The notes: generated from the sequence alone by a model not told the origin. DNA of 64,000 bases from Gammaproteobacteria bacterium (GCA_030148485.1 JASBTJ010000024.1:1-64000), one strand, 5' to 3'; numbered from the stretch's first letter, positions 49,126 to 61,413 are shown. Numbers and translations are program-made.

Positions 49126-49446
49126 ATGAACCACGACGCCTGCATCGTATTATGTACCTGTCCCGACACTGACATCGCCGAACGTCTGGCCGAAGGACTG
49201 GTCGGCGAACGACTCGCCGCCTGTGTGAACGTCTTACCAGGGATAAGGTCCATTTATTGGTGGCAGGGCCAGGTCGAACGGTCGGACGAAGTCCAACTCA
49301 TTATAAAAACCCGACAGGCCGTCTGGCCGAAGCTGGAACAATTCATCCATCAAGCGCATCCCTACGAGACGCCCGAACTGATAGCAGTCCCGATCACCGC
49401 CGGACTGCCTGCCTACCTGGATTGGCTGGAGAACGCATGCGAATAA
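49126..49446 (+). CDS. cutA: Divalent-cation tolerance protein CutA
   Basis: 106 residues, trimeric PII-like fold. CIVLCTCPDTDIAERLAEGLVGERLAACVNVLPGIRSIYWWQGQVERSDEVQLIIKTR and HPYETPELIAVPI are the family core. First linked to copper tolerance in E. coli, where the effect partly reflects the neighbouring dsbD. Here too dsbD follows, overlapping its end by ten bases. ATG 49126 preferred to GTG 49117. Confidence 0.95.
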   Translation: MNHDACIVLCTCPDTDIAERLAEGLVGERLAACVNVLPGIRSIYWWQGQVERSDEVQLIIKTRQAVWPKLEQFIHQAHPYETPELIAVPITAGLPAYLDWLENACE

Positions 49447-51796
49447 CGACAATGATCACCGCCCTGTTGCTGCTGTTGAGCGTACAAAACGCACAGGCCG
49501 AAGCCCTGTTGACCCCGGGCCAGGCCTTCGTCATCAGCGCCCCCCCGGCCCAGAACGACCGCGTACAGGTCAGCTGGCAGATCGCCGACGGCTATTACCT
49601 GCTGCGCGACAAGATCCGCTTCGCCAGTGAAACCGGCGGCGTGAGCGTTGGCACCCCGGTGCTGCCGGCCGCACAGACCCGCGACGACCCGGTGTTTGGC
49701 AAACTGGCCATCTATCAAGGTCAGGTGACCGTGGATCTACCGGTGCAGCGCAGTGCCGGCGCACCGGAAATCCTGAATCTCAAGATCGTTTCCCAAGGCT
49801 GCAAACTGGAAGACCCGTGCTTCCCACCCCATACCCAGACGCTGCTGGTGGCCCTGTCGCCAAGCGTTGATCAACCGCCCCAGGTCACCGGCCGGATCGA
49901 GCCGGCGTTCACCCCCAGCGGCACCGCCACCGACACCCCCCCGGCATTGCCGCCGCTGACCCCGCCGCCGGCCCAGGCTCCGGCCGCGGACCCACTGGCT
50001 GAATTGTCCGCGCTGGGCGCCAGCCTCGGCCTGGGTGGGGACGGTGAAGACGAGCTGCTCACCCCTGAGCAGGCCTACCAATTCAGCGCCACGGTCGCAG
50101 ACGGGCGCACCTTGAAGCTGCACTGGACCATCGCCAAAGACACCTACCTGTATCAGGACAAGATCGGTGTCAGCATCCAGGGTGGCGACGGCGTGGTGCT
50201 GGGCAGCTACACCCTGCCCAAGGCCGAGATCAAGCCGGACACCATTCGCCCGGACGGCACCATCGGCGATGTCGCGGTGTACCACAACGCCATCGATCTC
50301 ACCGTGCCGCTGCTGCGTACCGCCACCGCCGCCACCAGCATCGACCTGACAGCCAAGTTCCAAGGCTGCGCCGAGCGGGGCATCTGTTATCCGCCGATGA
50401 AGCAGAAGGTGACGCTGGAGCTACCCGCCGTCACCAACGTGGACGACGCCGCGGCCGTCGCCGCCGCCGAACAGGCCGGGTATCCGAGCAGGACCAGATC
50501 GCCGGCCTGCTGGCAGGGGGCAACGCCTGGCTGATCATCGCCAGCTTCTTCGGCATCGGGCTGCTGTTGGCCTTCACCCCGTGCGTGTTCCCGATGATCC
50601 CCATCCTGTCCGGCATCATCGCCGGCCAGGGCGGCAACATGACCCCGCGCAAGGGCTTCATGTTGTCGCTGGTCTACGTGCTGGCAATGGCGGTGACCTA
50701 CACCATCGCCGGCATGGTGGTCGGCCTGTTCAGCGTCAACCTGTCCACCACCCTGCAACAGCCGGTCTGGCTGATCGCCTTTGCCGCCATCTTCGTTGCG
50801 CTGGCACTGTCGATGTTCGGCTTCTACGAACTGCAACTGCCCGCCAGCCTGCAGAGCAAACTGACCGAGTTGAGCAATCGCCAGAAAGGCGGCAACTATG
50901 TCGGCGTCGCCATCATGGGACTGCTGTCGGCGCTGATCGTCGGCCCCTGCCTGGCCCCGCCGCTGGCCGGTGCCTTGATATTCATCAGCCAGACCGGCGA
51001 CGCCCTGCTCGGTGGCGGTGCGCTGTTCGCCATGGGTATCGGCATGGGCACCCCGCTGCTGCTGATCGGTGCGTCCGCCGGCAAGGTCCTGCCCCGCGCC
51101 GGGGCTTGGATGGATGCGGTCAAGGGGGTGTTCGGGGTGTTGATGCTGGGCGTGGCCTTGACCATGCTGGAACGCCTGGTCCCCACCTACCTGCCGGAAA
51201 TGACCATCATGATCGCCTGGGGACTGTTGCTGATTGCCTCGGGTGTCTACATGGGCGCGCTCGAGCCGCTCGGGGTCGACACCAGCGGCTGGTTCAAGCT
51301 CTGGAAGGCCCTTGGTGTGGCCGCTCTGATCTATGGCCTCGCCTTCCTGGTGGGCGCTGCCGCCGGCAGCAAGGACACCCTGCAGCCGCTCCGCGGGATG
51401 TTCGCCGGCGGCGTGGCTGGGCAGGCCGAGCATCCGTTGTTCAAACGCATCAAGACGGTGGCCGATCTGGACCGCGAACTGGCCATCGCCAAGGCGGCCG
51501 GCAAGCCGGTGATGCTCGACTTCTACGCGGACTGGTGCGTGTACTGCAAGGACATGGAACGCAAGACCTTCCCGGACCCCACCGTCGCCGCGCTGATGAG
51601 CGAAATGGTGTTGCTGCAGGCGGATGTCACCGTGCAGAACGACGCCGACAAGGCGCTACAGGCCAGGGCACGGATCCCGGCCCCGCCGGCGATGCTGTTC
51701 TGGGACGAGAACGGTAACGAGCTGAACAATTACCGCCTGCTCGGCTTCAAGGGCCCGAAGGAGTTCGCCGCACATTTGCAGGGGGTACTGAAATGA
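49437..51796 (+). pseudogene. dsbD: Thiol:disulfide interchange protein DsbD with duplicated alpha domain, frameshifted
   Basis: Carries electrons from thioredoxin across the membrane to periplasmic DsbC/CcmG-type proteins. Signal peptide (ITALLLLLSVQNAQA), then two tandem copies of the N-terminal DsbD-alpha domain, each with its Cys pair (GCKLEDPCFPP and GCAERGICYPP). Next comes the eight-helix beta domain with FTPCVFPMIPILSG and GPCLAPPLAG, and a thioredoxin-like gamma domain with DWCVYCKDME. The frame is lost at 50478-50480: the sequence has GGG where four G would read A-G-V-S-E-Q-D-Q-I-A. Everything after is intact in the -1 frame to 51796. One missing base explains it, so it may be a sequencing error. 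Confidence 0.9.
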
Positions 51797-52392
51797 AACC
51801 CTGGTTCTCCATTGGCGTAGCCGTGATCGCGGCCGGCGTCGGCTTCTGGGCATGGCAGTCCACGCAACAGAATCAAGCCCCCGATACAACCAGCACGACG
51901 GGCGCACCCCCGCCGCCGGCGATCACCCCGGAGGCGGCCAGTGATCCGGAAACCTTGCTGCAACAGGTGCCCGCGCTCAGTTATGTCGACCTGGAGGGCG
52001 ATACGCGTTCCCTGGACGAATGGCGCGACAAGGTGCTGGTGCTCAACTTCTGGGCCACCTGGTGCCCACCCTGCCGCGAGGAGACGCCGCTGTTCGTCGC
52101 GCTGCAGGACGAATACAAGGATCGCGGCGTACAGTTCGTCGGTATCGCCATCGACGACCCGGAAGCGGTACGGAATTTCATCGATACCTATGGTGTGGAA
52201 TACCCGATTCTGATCGGGGACATGGCCGCCGTGGACGTTTCCCGGCAATTGGGCAACCGTTTCAGTGGGCTGCCGTTCACCGTGATCGCGGCACCCGGCG
52301 GCAAGGTGGTCATCCGCCATTTCGGCGGCATGAAGCGCGAACAGGTGGTGCCGATACTGGATCGCTTGACCCAGGCCGCAAAAGCGCAGTGA
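51793..52392 (+). CDS. TlpA/ResA-family membrane-anchored thioredoxin
   Basis: 199 residues. An uncleaved N-terminal anchor (FSIGVAVIAAGVGFWAW) leads into a periplasmic thioredoxin domain with active site W-C-P-P-C in LVLNFWATWCPPCREETPLF, GVQFVGIAIDDPEAVRNFIDTYGVEYPIL, and the cis-Pro loop GLPFTVIAAPGG. Such proteins receive electrons from DsbD and reduce cytochrome c maturation or other periplasmic cysteines. Its ATG overlaps the dsbD stop (ATGA), supporting partnership. Confidence 0.93.
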   Translation: MKPWFSIGVAVIAAGVGFWAWQSTQQNQAPDTTSTTGAPPPPAITPEAASDPETLLQQVPALSYVDLEGDTRSLDEWRDKVLVLNFWATWCPPCREETPLFVALQDEYKDRGVQFVGIAIDDPEAVRNFIDTYGVEYPILIGDMAAVDVSRQLGNRFSGLPFTVIAAPGGKVVIRHFGGMKREQVVPILDRLTQAAKAQ

Positions 52393-52511
52393 GGGTACTG
52401 GACAAAGCGTGACGCTTCGCCCAAGATTGGCCGAAATTAGTCAGAAGATCGGTGCATTTGCCGACATCATCCGGCGAAAACCGACCCAATCCACCCTAGG
52501 CGATCCGCTCC

Positions 52512-52958
52512 ATGGCCGGCATCCTGCTGCTCAATGGCCCCAACCTCAACCTGTTGGGGACCCGTGAACCCGACCTGTACGGTCACACCACCCTGGCCGA
52601 TATTGAGGAGCGCCTGCGCCGCACGGCCCAGGCGGCCGGCCACCGGCTGGACGCCTTTCAGAGCAACGCCGAGCATGCGCTGATCGACCGCATTCACCAA
52701 ACCGGCCGGGATGGCGTGGATTTCATCCTCATCAACCCGGGCGCCTTCACCCATACCAGCATCGCACTGCGTGACTCTTTGCTCGGGATGAAGGTCCCCT
52801 TCATTGAGGTGCACATGTCGAATGTGCATGCGCGCGAGCCGTTCCGCCATCATTCCTACCTGTCAGACGTGGCGGCAGGCGTGATTGTCGGCCTGGGCGC
52901 GCAGGGGTACGAACTCGCATTGCAGGCGGCCATCAGCCACCTGGATGCCACACACTAA
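52512..52958 (+). CDS. aroQ: 3-dehydroquinate dehydratase, type II
   Basis: 148 residues. Third step of the shikimate pathway. [30 protein letters not shown] carries the catalytic Tyr/Arg, [75 protein letters not shown] completes the dodecameric type II fold. Usual neighbour of accBC in gammaproteobacteria. Confidence 0.98.
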   Translation: MAGILLLNGPNLNLLGTREPDLYGHTTLADIEERLRRTAQAAGHRLDAFQSNAEHALIDRIHQTGRDGVDFILINPGAFTHTSIALRDSLLGMKVPFIEVHMSNVHAREPFRHHSYLSDVAAGVIVGLGAQGYELALQAAISHLDATH

Positions 52959-52976
52959 AAGAATACGGAAGCACCC

Positions 52977-53429
52977 ATGGATATTCGCAAGGTCAAGAAA
53001 CTGATTGAGCTTTTGGAGGCGTCCGACGTCGCCGAAATCGAGATTCACGAAGGCGAGGAGTCGGTGCGCATCAGCCGCAACAGCTCCACCGCTCCGCTGA
53101 TGACCATGGCCGCCCCGGCACCGGTCGCAGCCGCTGCAGCCGCAGCGCCGACCGCCGCTCCCGCCGACGACACCGAAGAGGACGCCCTGCCCCCAGGACA
53201 TGTCGTGCGCGCACCGATGGTCGGCACCTTCTATCGTGCGTCGTCACCCGGTGCCAACCCCTTTGTGGAGGAAGGCCAGTCCGTCGCCAGCGGGGAAACG
53301 CTGTGCATCATCGAGGCCATGAAGATACTCAATCAGATCGAGTCGGACGTCGCCGGCACGGTGAAGAAGATCCTGGTGGAAAACGGCCAGCCGGTGGAAT
53401 ACAACCAGCCGTTGTTCGTGATCGGCTGA
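52977..53429 (+). CDS. accB: Biotin carboxyl carrier protein of acetyl-CoA carboxylase
   Basis: 150 residues. [33 protein letters not shown] at the N-terminus, an Ala/Pro-rich flexible linker (about 42-72), and the biotinyl domain with the biotin-accepting Lys in [38 protein letters not shown] holds the thumb region. Carries CO2 from AccC to AccAD in fatty-acid synthesis. Follows aroQ by 18 bases. Confidence 0.98.
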   Translation: MDIRKVKKLIELLEASDVAEIEIHEGEESVRISRNSSTAPLMTMAAPAPVAAAAAAAPTAAPADDTEEDALPPGHVVRAPMVGTFYRASSPGANPFVEEGQSVASGETLCIIEAMKILNQIESDVAGTVKKILVENGQPVEYNQPLFVIG

Positions 53430-53496
53430 GCCGTCGCAGATCGCCCCCGCCGCGCAGCGGGGCCCCATGACATTCGCGCCAACAGACTGGAACACC

Positions 53497-54837
<1,341 letters not shown>

Positions 54838-54966
54838 GCATGCCCAAGGGCCAAAGGCCCGTCCGGCTCGGGATCGCACCTGGATACCGTGACGGCCCTT
54901 GCCGTGCCGTGTCGCCCGGATTCATGCCGCTTACAACCCGCTGAGCACTCTGCGTCGATCCCATCA

Positions 54967-55848
54967 ATGCCCTGGTTACAGACCCATCTGACCGTCACCA
55001 AGGAACAGGCGCCGCTGATAGAGCTGCTGTTCGAAAACCTGGGCGCCGTTTCGGTGTTGCTGGGGGACGCCGGTGACGAGCCCATGCTGGAGCCCGGCCC
55101 GGGCGAGACCCCGCTGTGGTCCCATACCCGGGTCACCGGCTTGTTCGAAGGCGACACCGACGCGGATGCCTTGCGCAGTGCCGTCAGCCAGACATTGCAG
55201 GCCGAACTGGGCGAGCGTCTGGAACTGGAAGTGCTGGAAGACCGCGAATGGGAACGGGCCTGGCTGGACAACTTCCGCCCCATGCGCTTCGGCCGACAGC
55301 TCTGGGTGGCGCCCCACGAACTCGCCGTGGATGCCGGGGATGCGGTCATCGTGCGGCTCGACCCCGGCTTGGCCTTCGGCACCGGCACCCATCCGACCAC
55401 CGCACTCTGCCTGGCCTGGCTGGACGGCGCCGACGTGTCCGACAAGACGGTCATCGATTATGGCTGTGGCTCCGGCGTGCTGGCCGTGGCGGCACTCAAG
55501 CTGGGCGCCCGCCGGGTGATCGCCATCGACCACGACCCCCAGGCGTTGATGGCGACCCGCAACAATGCCCAGGCCAACGACGTAGGCGAGCGCCTGACGG
55601 TGGTCGGGAGCGACGCAGCGCCCCCCGAGCCTGCCGATATCGTCCTGGCGAACATTCTCGCCAACGTACTGATCGACCTGGCACCGCGTATCGCCCCCCT
55701 GGTGGCACCGAAAGGTGAACTGGTTCTTTCCGGCATCCTGCAAGATCAGGCGGACACGGTCGCCGAACGCTATTCGGCCGGGGTAGACTTCGATCAGGCC
55801 ACCACACAGGACGGATGGGTGCGACTGCACGGCAGACGCACCCGCTAG
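54967..55848 (+). CDS. prmA: Ribosomal protein L11 methyltransferase
   Basis: 293 residues. SAM-dependent trimethylation of L11. MPWLQTHLTVTKEQAPLIELLFENLGAVSV is the L11-binding N-terminal domain. DREWERAWLDNFRPMRFGRQLWVAPHE, LDPGLAFGTGTHPTTALCLAWLDG, VIDYGCGSGVLAVAALKLGARRVIAIDHDPQAL and DIVLANILANVLIDLAPRIAPLV complete it. ATG 54967 gives the conserved start. Downstream of accC as in E. coli and relatives. Confidence 0.96.
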   Translation: MPWLQTHLTVTKEQAPLIELLFENLGAVSVLLGDAGDEPMLEPGPGETPLWSHTRVTGLFEGDTDADALRSAVSQTLQAELGERLELEVLEDREWERAWLDNFRPMRFGRQLWVAPHELAVDAGDAVIVRLDPGLAFGTGTHPTTALCLAWLDGADVSDKTVIDYGCGSGVLAVAALKLGARRVIAIDHDPQALMATRNNAQANDVGERLTVVGSDAAPPEPADIVLANILANVLIDLAPRIAPLVAPKGELVLSGILQDQADTVAERYSAGVDFDQATTQDGWVRLHGRRTR

Positions 55849-55854
55849 ACCACC

Positions 55855-56832
55855 ATGCAGACCCGCTGCCCAGCCTGCCAGACGCTCTATCGCATTGATG
55901 AAGATGTGCTCCAGCGGGCGGGGGGCCAGGCACGCTGCTTTCGTTGCGATGAGGTCTTCAATGCCTACGGCAACAAGGTCGAGCACGCCGGTCCCGAATT
56001 GGGCGACAGCCTCGACGACGTGGACACCGATGGCTTCGCAAACGGCACCGTGGACCCCGACACCACGAGTGTGTTCTCGGAACTCACCGAACTACCGGAC
56101 GTCCCCGACCCGAGCGGGCTCGATCCCGACAGCGCACTGGATCTCGATGGTCTGACTGACAGCTTGAGCACCCGGCAGCCGAACCGGGAACCGGGTACGC
56201 CCGTCGCTGGCCAACCTGTCGAAACCTCGGTCAGCGACGCTGGCGCCCTGCCGATCGACGACGCGGACACCCTGGATCCGGATCCTTTGGACGTGCCCTC
56301 GGATCTGGCCCCGGACACCTTGCGCGACGCCCCGGCGCCTACACCCGCCGCCGCGCTACGTCAGCCATCCCCCTATCCGGCGCTCGCCCTCGCGACGCTG
56401 CTGCTGGTGGCCGCCCTGGCCCAATTGGCATGGTTCAACCGCGATCTGGTGCTGGGCACACCCCAGGGCATGACAATTGCCGAGGGACTGTGCCAAGTGG
56501 TCGGTTGTGAACTGCCACCGCGTCGCGCTCCCAGTCGTTACACCGTCCTTCACCGCGACATCGGCGCCGCACCGGGCCAGCCTCAGGTGCTGCAGATGCA
56601 GCTGCGGTTTCGCAACGAGGCCGACTTCGCCCAACCGCTACCGGACATCCAGTTGTCCATGTATGACAGCGAGGAGAAACTGACCGCGCGTCGCCGCTTG
56701 CACCCTGACGAATACCTGTTCCCGGCGCCACCGACAAACACCCTGGTCAATCCCGGTGACGAGATATCCGTCACCTTGCAACTGGAGGATCCGGGCCGTC
56801 ATACCACCGGATTCAAGCTCGAATTTCTTTGA
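55855..56832 (+). CDS. Zinc-ribbon and DUF3426 domain membrane protein
   Basis: 325 residues. An MJ0042-type zinc ribbon at the N-terminus (RCPACQTLYRIDEDVLQRAGGQARCFRCDEVFNA), a long acidic, low-complexity linker (about 45-170), one transmembrane helix (YPALALATLLLVAALAQLAWF), and a periplasmic DUF3426 domain (YTVLHRDIGAAPGQPQVLQMQLRFRNEADFAQPLPDIQLSMYD, RRLHPDEYL, NPGDEISVTLQLEDPG). Common between prmA and dusB-fis; function unknown. Six bases after prmA. Confidence 0.9.
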   Translation: MQTRCPACQTLYRIDEDVLQRAGGQARCFRCDEVFNAYGNKVEHAGPELGDSLDDVDTDGFANGTVDPDTTSVFSELTELPDVPDPSGLDPDSALDLDGLTDSLSTRQPNREPGTPVAGQPVETSVSDAGALPIDDADTLDPDPLDVPSDLAPDTLRDAPAPTPAAALRQPSPYPALALATLLLVAALAQLAWFNRDLVLGTPQGMTIAEGLCQVVGCELPPRRAPSRYTVLHRDIGAAPGQPQVLQMQLRFRNEADFAQPLPDIQLSMYDSEEKLTARRRLHPDEYLFPAPPTNTLVNPGDEISVTLQLEDPGRHTTGFKLEFL

Positions 56833-56952
56833 GTAAATCCGACGCGCGGTCGGCGACCCTGTTTAGGGAACTGACACTTGCGCGGCGGTCATTTCCGCGT
56901 AACATGGCTTCCCCGTTTCGTCACAGGGACCTGCCCCGCCAGTCTCGTCACC

Positions 56953-57939
56953 ATGCGTATCGGACCTCACCAGCTTGCCAACAATCTGCTGGTGGCCCCG
57001 ATGGCCGGGGTCACTGACCGGCCGTTTCGTCAGCTGTGTAGACGTATGGGTGCCGGACTCGCGGTATCGGAAATGGTCACCGCCGACGCCAGCCTCTGGG
57101 GTACCCGTAAAACGGTGCGGCGGCTGGACCACGAAGGCGAACAACTGCCCGTTGCGGTGCAGATCGTCGGTGCGGACCCGGACAAACTGGCCCGCGCGGC
57201 CCAGGTCAACGTTGACCACGGCGCGCAAATCGTCGACATCAACATGGGCTGCCCGGCAAAGAAAGTGTGCAAGGTCGCCGCCGGCTCTGCCCTGATGCAG
57301 GACGAAGCACTGGTGGCGCGCATCCTGGAAACCGTTGTCAACGCCGTCGACGTCCCGGTCACCCTGAAGATCCGCACCGGCTGGGATCGTGACCATCGCA
57401 ACGGCGTGGCGGTCGCACGTCTTGCCGAGCAGTCCGGCATTCAGGCGCTGGCGGTGCATGGCCGCACCCGGGCGGACAAGTTCGCCGGCGAAGCGGAATA
57501 CCAGACCCTGGCCGCCATCAAGGCGGCCGTGTCCATTCCGGTGGTGGCAAACGGTGATATCGACTCCCCGCTCAAGGCGCGCCGGGTACTCGACGGCACC
57601 GGCGCAGACGGATTGATGATCGGCCGAGCCGCCCAAGGACGGCCCTGGATATTCCGGGAGATCGGCCACTATCTGGCTACGGGGGAGCTACTGCCGGCAC
57701 CGCCCGCGGCCGAAGTCAGGGACATCCTGCTGGAGCATCTTGAGAACCTGTATGCGTTTTACGGCCACACCCATGGTGTGAAAGTAGCGCGAAAACATAT
57801 CGCTTGGTACAGCAGGACTCAGCCGAACAGCACCGACTTTCGGCAACGGATCAATCAAGCGGAAACCACACAACAACAGAGCGGGCTGGTTAAGCACTAT
57901 TTCAATAGCCTGCCGCAACCGGAGGATTGGGCGGCATGA
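56953..57939 (+). CDS. dusB: tRNA-dihydrouridine synthase B
   Basis: 328 residues, FMN-dependent. Reduces specific uridines in the tRNA D-loop. MRIGPHQLANNLLVAPMAGVTDRPFRQLCRRMGAGLAVSEMV, DINMGCPAKKVCKVAAGSALMQDE with the catalytic Cys, VTLKIRTGWDRDHRN, LAVHGRTRADKF, VVANGDIDSPLKARRVLDGTGADGLMIGRAAQGRPWIF. ATG 56953 chosen. Overlaps fis (ATGA), the classical dusB-fis operon. Confidence 0.97.
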   Translation: MRIGPHQLANNLLVAPMAGVTDRPFRQLCRRMGAGLAVSEMVTADASLWGTRKTVRRLDHEGEQLPVAVQIVGADPDKLARAAQVNVDHGAQIVDINMGCPAKKVCKVAAGSALMQDEALVARILETVVNAVDVPVTLKIRTGWDRDHRNGVAVARLAEQSGIQALAVHGRTRADKFAGEAEYQTLAAIKAAVSIPVVANGDIDSPLKARRVLDGTGADGLMIGRAAQGRPWIFREIGHYLATGELLPAPPAAEVRDILLEHLENLYAFYGHTHGVKVARKHIAWYSRTQPNSTDFRQRINQAETTQQQSGLVKHYFNSLPQPEDWAA

Positions 57940-58232
57940 ACCTGGATAACAGCGTTTTCACCGGATCAATCGTTGGAGCCTTCGCAGTGCCCAAGCAGAA
58001 AAATCACGAGCCACTGAGCGACTGTGTACGCAACGCCCTGGACAATTACTTCGACCAGCTGGACGGCCACGGTGGCCAGGATCTTTATCGCCTGGTGATC
58101 GAGGAAGTCGAACGACCGATGTTTTCCTGCGTCATGGAACACCTCGGCGGCAATCAGACGCGTGCCGCGGAGCTGCTGGGCATCAGTCGTAGCACCCTGC
58201 GTAAAAAACTCGCGCTCTACGGCATCGACTGA
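57936..58232 (+). CDS. fis: Nucleoid-associated regulator Fis
   Basis: 98 residues, standard length. The N-terminal hairpin region is followed by [72 protein letters not shown], whose last 40 residues are the helix-turn-helix. Bends DNA and tunes rRNA, tRNA and growth-phase genes. CCGGAGG at 57918-57924 precedes ATG 57936, which overlaps the dusB stop. Confidence 0.98.
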   Translation: MNLDNSVFTGSIVGAFAVPKQKNHEPLSDCVRNALDNYFDQLDGHGGQDLYRLVIEEVERPMFSCVMEHLGGNQTRAAELLGISRSTLRKKLALYGID

Positions 58233-58254
58233 GCGCGGTACAACCTACCCCACG

Positions 58255-58275
58255 GCGGCCCCGGTTCGGGGCCGC
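58255..58275 (+). other. Perfect GC hairpin between fis and purH
   Basis: GCGGCCCCG, three-base loop, CGGGGCCGC: nine perfect pairs. No U-run follows, so it is not a classic intrinsic terminator; it may stabilise or attenuate the fis-purH transcript. Confidence 0.5.
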
Positions 58276-58306
58276 ACGCCATTTCAGACCCGAGAACCCA
58301 GTCCAC

Positions 58307-59866
58307 ATGACCACCATCACCCGAGCCCTGCTGAGCGTCTCCGACAAGACCGGCATCGTCGACTTTGCCCGCGCACTGAGTGAACGCGGGGTAGAAATCC
58401 TCTCCACCGGCGGCACCGCCAAGCTGCTGCGCGACGAACACATCAGCGTGATCGAGGTCAGCGACTACACCGGCTTTCCGGAAATGATGGACGGCAGGGT
58501 CAAGACCCTGCATCCCAAGATCCACGGCGGCATCCTAGGCCGCCGCGGCACCGACGACGAGGTGATGGCCGAGCATGGCATTGGCCGTATCGACCTGGTG
58601 GCGGTCAACCTGTACCCCTTCCGCCAGACCGTCGCCAAGGAGGGCTGCACCCTGGAGGACGCCATCGAGAACATCGACATCGGCGGCCCCACCATGATCC
58701 GCGCCGCCGCCAAGAACCACAGGGACGTCGCTGTCGTAGTCGACCCGGCAGACTATGCCGTGGTACTCGAGGAAATGACGGCCAACGACAACACCTTGGC
58801 CGATGGCACCTGTTTCGCGCTGGCGGTAAAGACCTTCGAGCACACCGCGGCCTATGACGGCGCCATCGCCAACTACCTGGGCGGTATCGACACGGAAGGC
58901 AAGCTGCAGCCCTTCCCCAACACCGTCAACCTGCAGTTCATCAAGACCCAGGACATGCGTTACGGCGAGAACCCGCACCAGCGCGCGGCCTTCTATGTGG
59001 AACGCGCGGGCGAGGCCTGTGTGGCGACCGCACGCCAACTGCAGGGCAAGGCGCTGTCCTTCAACAACATTGCCGACACCGACGCCGCCCTGGAGTGCGT
59101 CAAACAGTTCGACGAAGGCCCGGCCTGTGTCATCGTCAAGCACGCCAACCCCTGTGGCGTCGCCATCGGCGACAGTCTGCTGGCGGCCTATGACCGCGCC
59201 TACAGCACCGATCCCGAATCCGCCTTCGGCGGCATCATCGCCTTCAACCAGCCGTTGGACGCGGAAACCGCCGCGGCGATCGTCGAGCGTCAGTTCGTGG
59301 AAGTGATCATCGCCCCCACGGTGAGCGACGAAGCCCTTGCGGCGATAGCGAGCAAAAAGAACGTGCGCCTGCTTGAGTGCGGCCAATGGAGCGAGCAGTC
59401 CCTGCCGCGGTTGGATTACAAGCGCGTCAACGGCGGCCTGCTGGTACAGGACGCGGATCTGGCGCTGTCCAACGAACTGAAGGTGGTCACCCAACGCACC
59501 CCCAGCGAGGAAGAAATGCGCGACCTGCTGTTCAGCTGGAAGGTCGCCAAGTTCGTTAAGTCCAACGCCATCGTCTACGGCAAGGGGAACATGACCATCG
59601 GCGTCGGCGCCGGTCAGATGAGCCGGATCAACTCCGCCCGCATCGCCGCCATCAAGGTGGAACACGCCGGCCTGAGCGTGCCCGGTTCCGCGATGGCCTC
59701 GGACGCCTTCTTCCCCTTCCGGGACGGCATCGACAGTGCCGCACAGGCCGGTATCAAGGCCGTGATCCAGCCCGGCGGGTCGATGCGGGACGAAGAGGTC
59801 ATCGCCGCTGCCGACGAGCACGGCATGGCCATGGTGTTCACCGGCATGCGGCACTTCCGCCACTGA
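58307..59866 (+). CDS. purH: AICAR formyltransferase/IMP cyclohydrolase
   Basis: 519 residues, two-domain enzyme for the last two steps of purine synthesis. The N-terminal cyclohydrolase part has [62 protein letters not shown] and NLYPFRQTV. The C-terminal transferase part has [118 protein letters not shown] and the terminal FTGMRHFRH. Confidence 0.98.
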   Translation: MTTITRALLSVSDKTGIVDFARALSERGVEILSTGGTAKLLRDEHISVIEVSDYTGFPEMMDGRVKTLHPKIHGGILGRRGTDDEVMAEHGIGRIDLVAVNLYPFRQTVAKEGCTLEDAIENIDIGGPTMIRAAAKNHRDVAVVVDPADYAVVLEEMTANDNTLADGTCFALAVKTFEHTAAYDGAIANYLGGIDTEGKLQPFPNTVNLQFIKTQDMRYGENPHQRAAFYVERAGEACVATARQLQGKALSFNNIADTDAALECVKQFDEGPACVIVKHANPCGVAIGDSLLAAYDRAYSTDPESAFGGIIAFNQPLDAETAAAIVERQFVEVIIAPTVSDEALAAIASKKNVRLLECGQWSEQSLPRLDYKRVNGGLLVQDADLALSNELKVVTQRTPSEEEMRDLLFSWKVAKFVKSNAIVYGKGNMTIGVGAGQMSRINSARIAAIKVEHAGLSVPGSAMASDAFFPFRDGIDSAAQAGIKAVIQPGGSMRDEEVIAAADEHGMAMVFTGMRHFRH

Positions 59867-59911
59867 GTCGGCGCCGACCGCGGTGAAGCCCGCGCCGGCG
59901 TAACGCCCGGA

Positions 59912-61273
59912 TCAGACGGCGAAGGCACCGGTCAGGTTTTTCAACCGCACCGCCTGCTCGGCCAGGTTCGCGCTTTCGGCAGCGGCCTTGCGGGCATCTG
60001 CACTGGTTTCGCCGGCCACCTCGGTGATGTTGCTCAGGTTGCGGTTGATCTCCTCGGCTACCGCGCTCTGCTCCTCGCCGGCGCTGGCGATCTGGGCGTT
60101 CATGTCGCTGACCCGTCCCATACCCTCGGTGATGCTCACCAGCGCCTGACCGGCCACTTCGGCCTTGGTCACCGCTTCACCGGCCTTGGCCTGGCCGATC
60201 TGCATCACCCGCACAGCGTCACCGGCCCCGCGCTGCAGACGCTCGATCATCTGCTGGATGTCCTCGGTGGACTTTTCAGTGCGGTTGGCCAGGCTACGCA
60301 CCTCGTCCGCCACCACCGCGAAGCCACGACCGGCCTCGCCGGCTCGGGCCGCCTCGATGGCAGCGTTGAGCGCCAGCAGGTTGGTCTGCTCCGCGATACC
60401 CTTGATCACGTCCAGCAGGGAACCGATGTTGCCGGTCTCGTTCTCTAGATTGCCGATCACCCCGGCGGCCTTCTCCACTTCCTCGGCCAACTGTTCGATC
60501 ACCGCCACCGCGTCGTCCACCACCCGCTTGCCCTCGTTGGCGCTTTGATCGGCCTGAGCCACCGCCTCGGCGGCATGGCTGGCACTGTGCGCGACTTCAT
60601 GTACCGAGGCATTCATCTCGGTCATGGCAGTAGCGACCTGGTCGGTCTCGCTCTCCTGACGCAGCACCCCGGCCAGGGTATGGTCGCTGATCCCGTGCAG
60701 CTTTTCGGTGCCGGCATTGATCTCGTCGGAACTCTGCTTGACCGCCGCCACCATGGACTGCAAGCGCCCGAGAAAGCGATTGAAACCCTCGGCCAACTCG
60801 CCCAATTCGGTGCCCGGCACCGCGTCCAGGCGTATGGTCAGATCGGTGTCGCCGTCGGCGATATCATGGGCGCGGTGGATCAGGCTGCGCAGCGGTTCGC
60901 GGATCGCCAGATAGCTGTTGAACATGATCACCAGCACGGCGCCACTGCCCAACAACGCCACCCACAGCATCAGCCCGGCGCTGACGGCCGCCTGCGCCCG
61001 CGCACGCTCCGCCTCGGCGGCGACGTTTGCTACCGCGGCAGTCAGCGCCGCCGGCATGTCCGGGACCTTGGCGAACGCCGCCTGCAATGTCGCAACCTGG
61101 TCGGAAATACCGTCCATTTCAGTCGCCACCGCGCCCAGGCTTGTGTACCCGTACAGCCCCAGCGCAAGGGTGGAGGACACGGCGAAAAACAGTCCCATCG
61201 CCGTCAACTGACGGATCGACAAACGACGGAACACGGCATAGACAACGCGGGTATAGAGACTGGAGGTAGACAT
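59912..61273 (-). CDS. Methyl-accepting chemotaxis protein
   Basis: 453 residues. Two transmembrane helices (about 24-46 and 97-120) enclose a very short periplasmic loop of about 50 residues, too small for a normal ligand domain. A HAMP domain ([44 protein letters not shown]) leads to the signalling coiled coil with the conserved tip [40 protein letters not shown]. It may sense membrane or cytoplasmic cues, or a partner protein. Convergent with purH. No che genes are nearby. Confidence 0.94.
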   Translation of the reverse strand: MSTSSLYTRVVYAVFRRLSIRQLTAMGLFFAVSSTLALGLYGYTSLGAVATEMDGISDQVATLQAAFAKVPDMPAALTAAVANVAAEAERARAQAAVSAGLMLWVALLGSGAVLVIMFNSYLAIREPLRSLIHRAHDIADGDTDLTIRLDAVPGTELGELAEGFNRFLGRLQSMVAAVKQSSDEINAGTEKLHGISDHTLAGVLRQESETDQVATAMTEMNASVHEVAHSASHAAEAVAQADQSANEGKRVVDDAVAVIEQLAEEVEKAAGVIGNLENETGNIGSLLDVIKGIAEQTNLLALNAAIEAARAGEAGRGFAVVADEVRSLANRTEKSTEDIQQMIERLQRGAGDAVRVMQIGQAKAGEAVTKAEVAGQALVSITEGMGRVSDMNAQIASAGEEQSAVAEEINRNLSNITEVAGETSADARKAAAESANLAEQAVRLKNLTGAFAV

Positions 61274-61413
61274 GGCGGCGTGATTTATTGTTGCGAATTT
61301 CCTGACTTTTCATCCGGGTTAGCGTCGCGGACGCGTCGTTCTTGAGCTGTGAACAGTTGGTATCCGCACCGGCCCGCCTTATGATTGACCCACATCAAGA
61401 TCCAGGCCTTCCC

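Noticed and set aside
50471..50490. Programmed -1 frameshift in dsbD
   Set aside because: No canonical slippery heptamer or downstream pseudoknot; the zero-frame product would lack all membrane and thioredoxin domains.
58255..58275. Intrinsic terminator after fis
   Set aside because: Perfect GC hairpin but no U-run on either strand.
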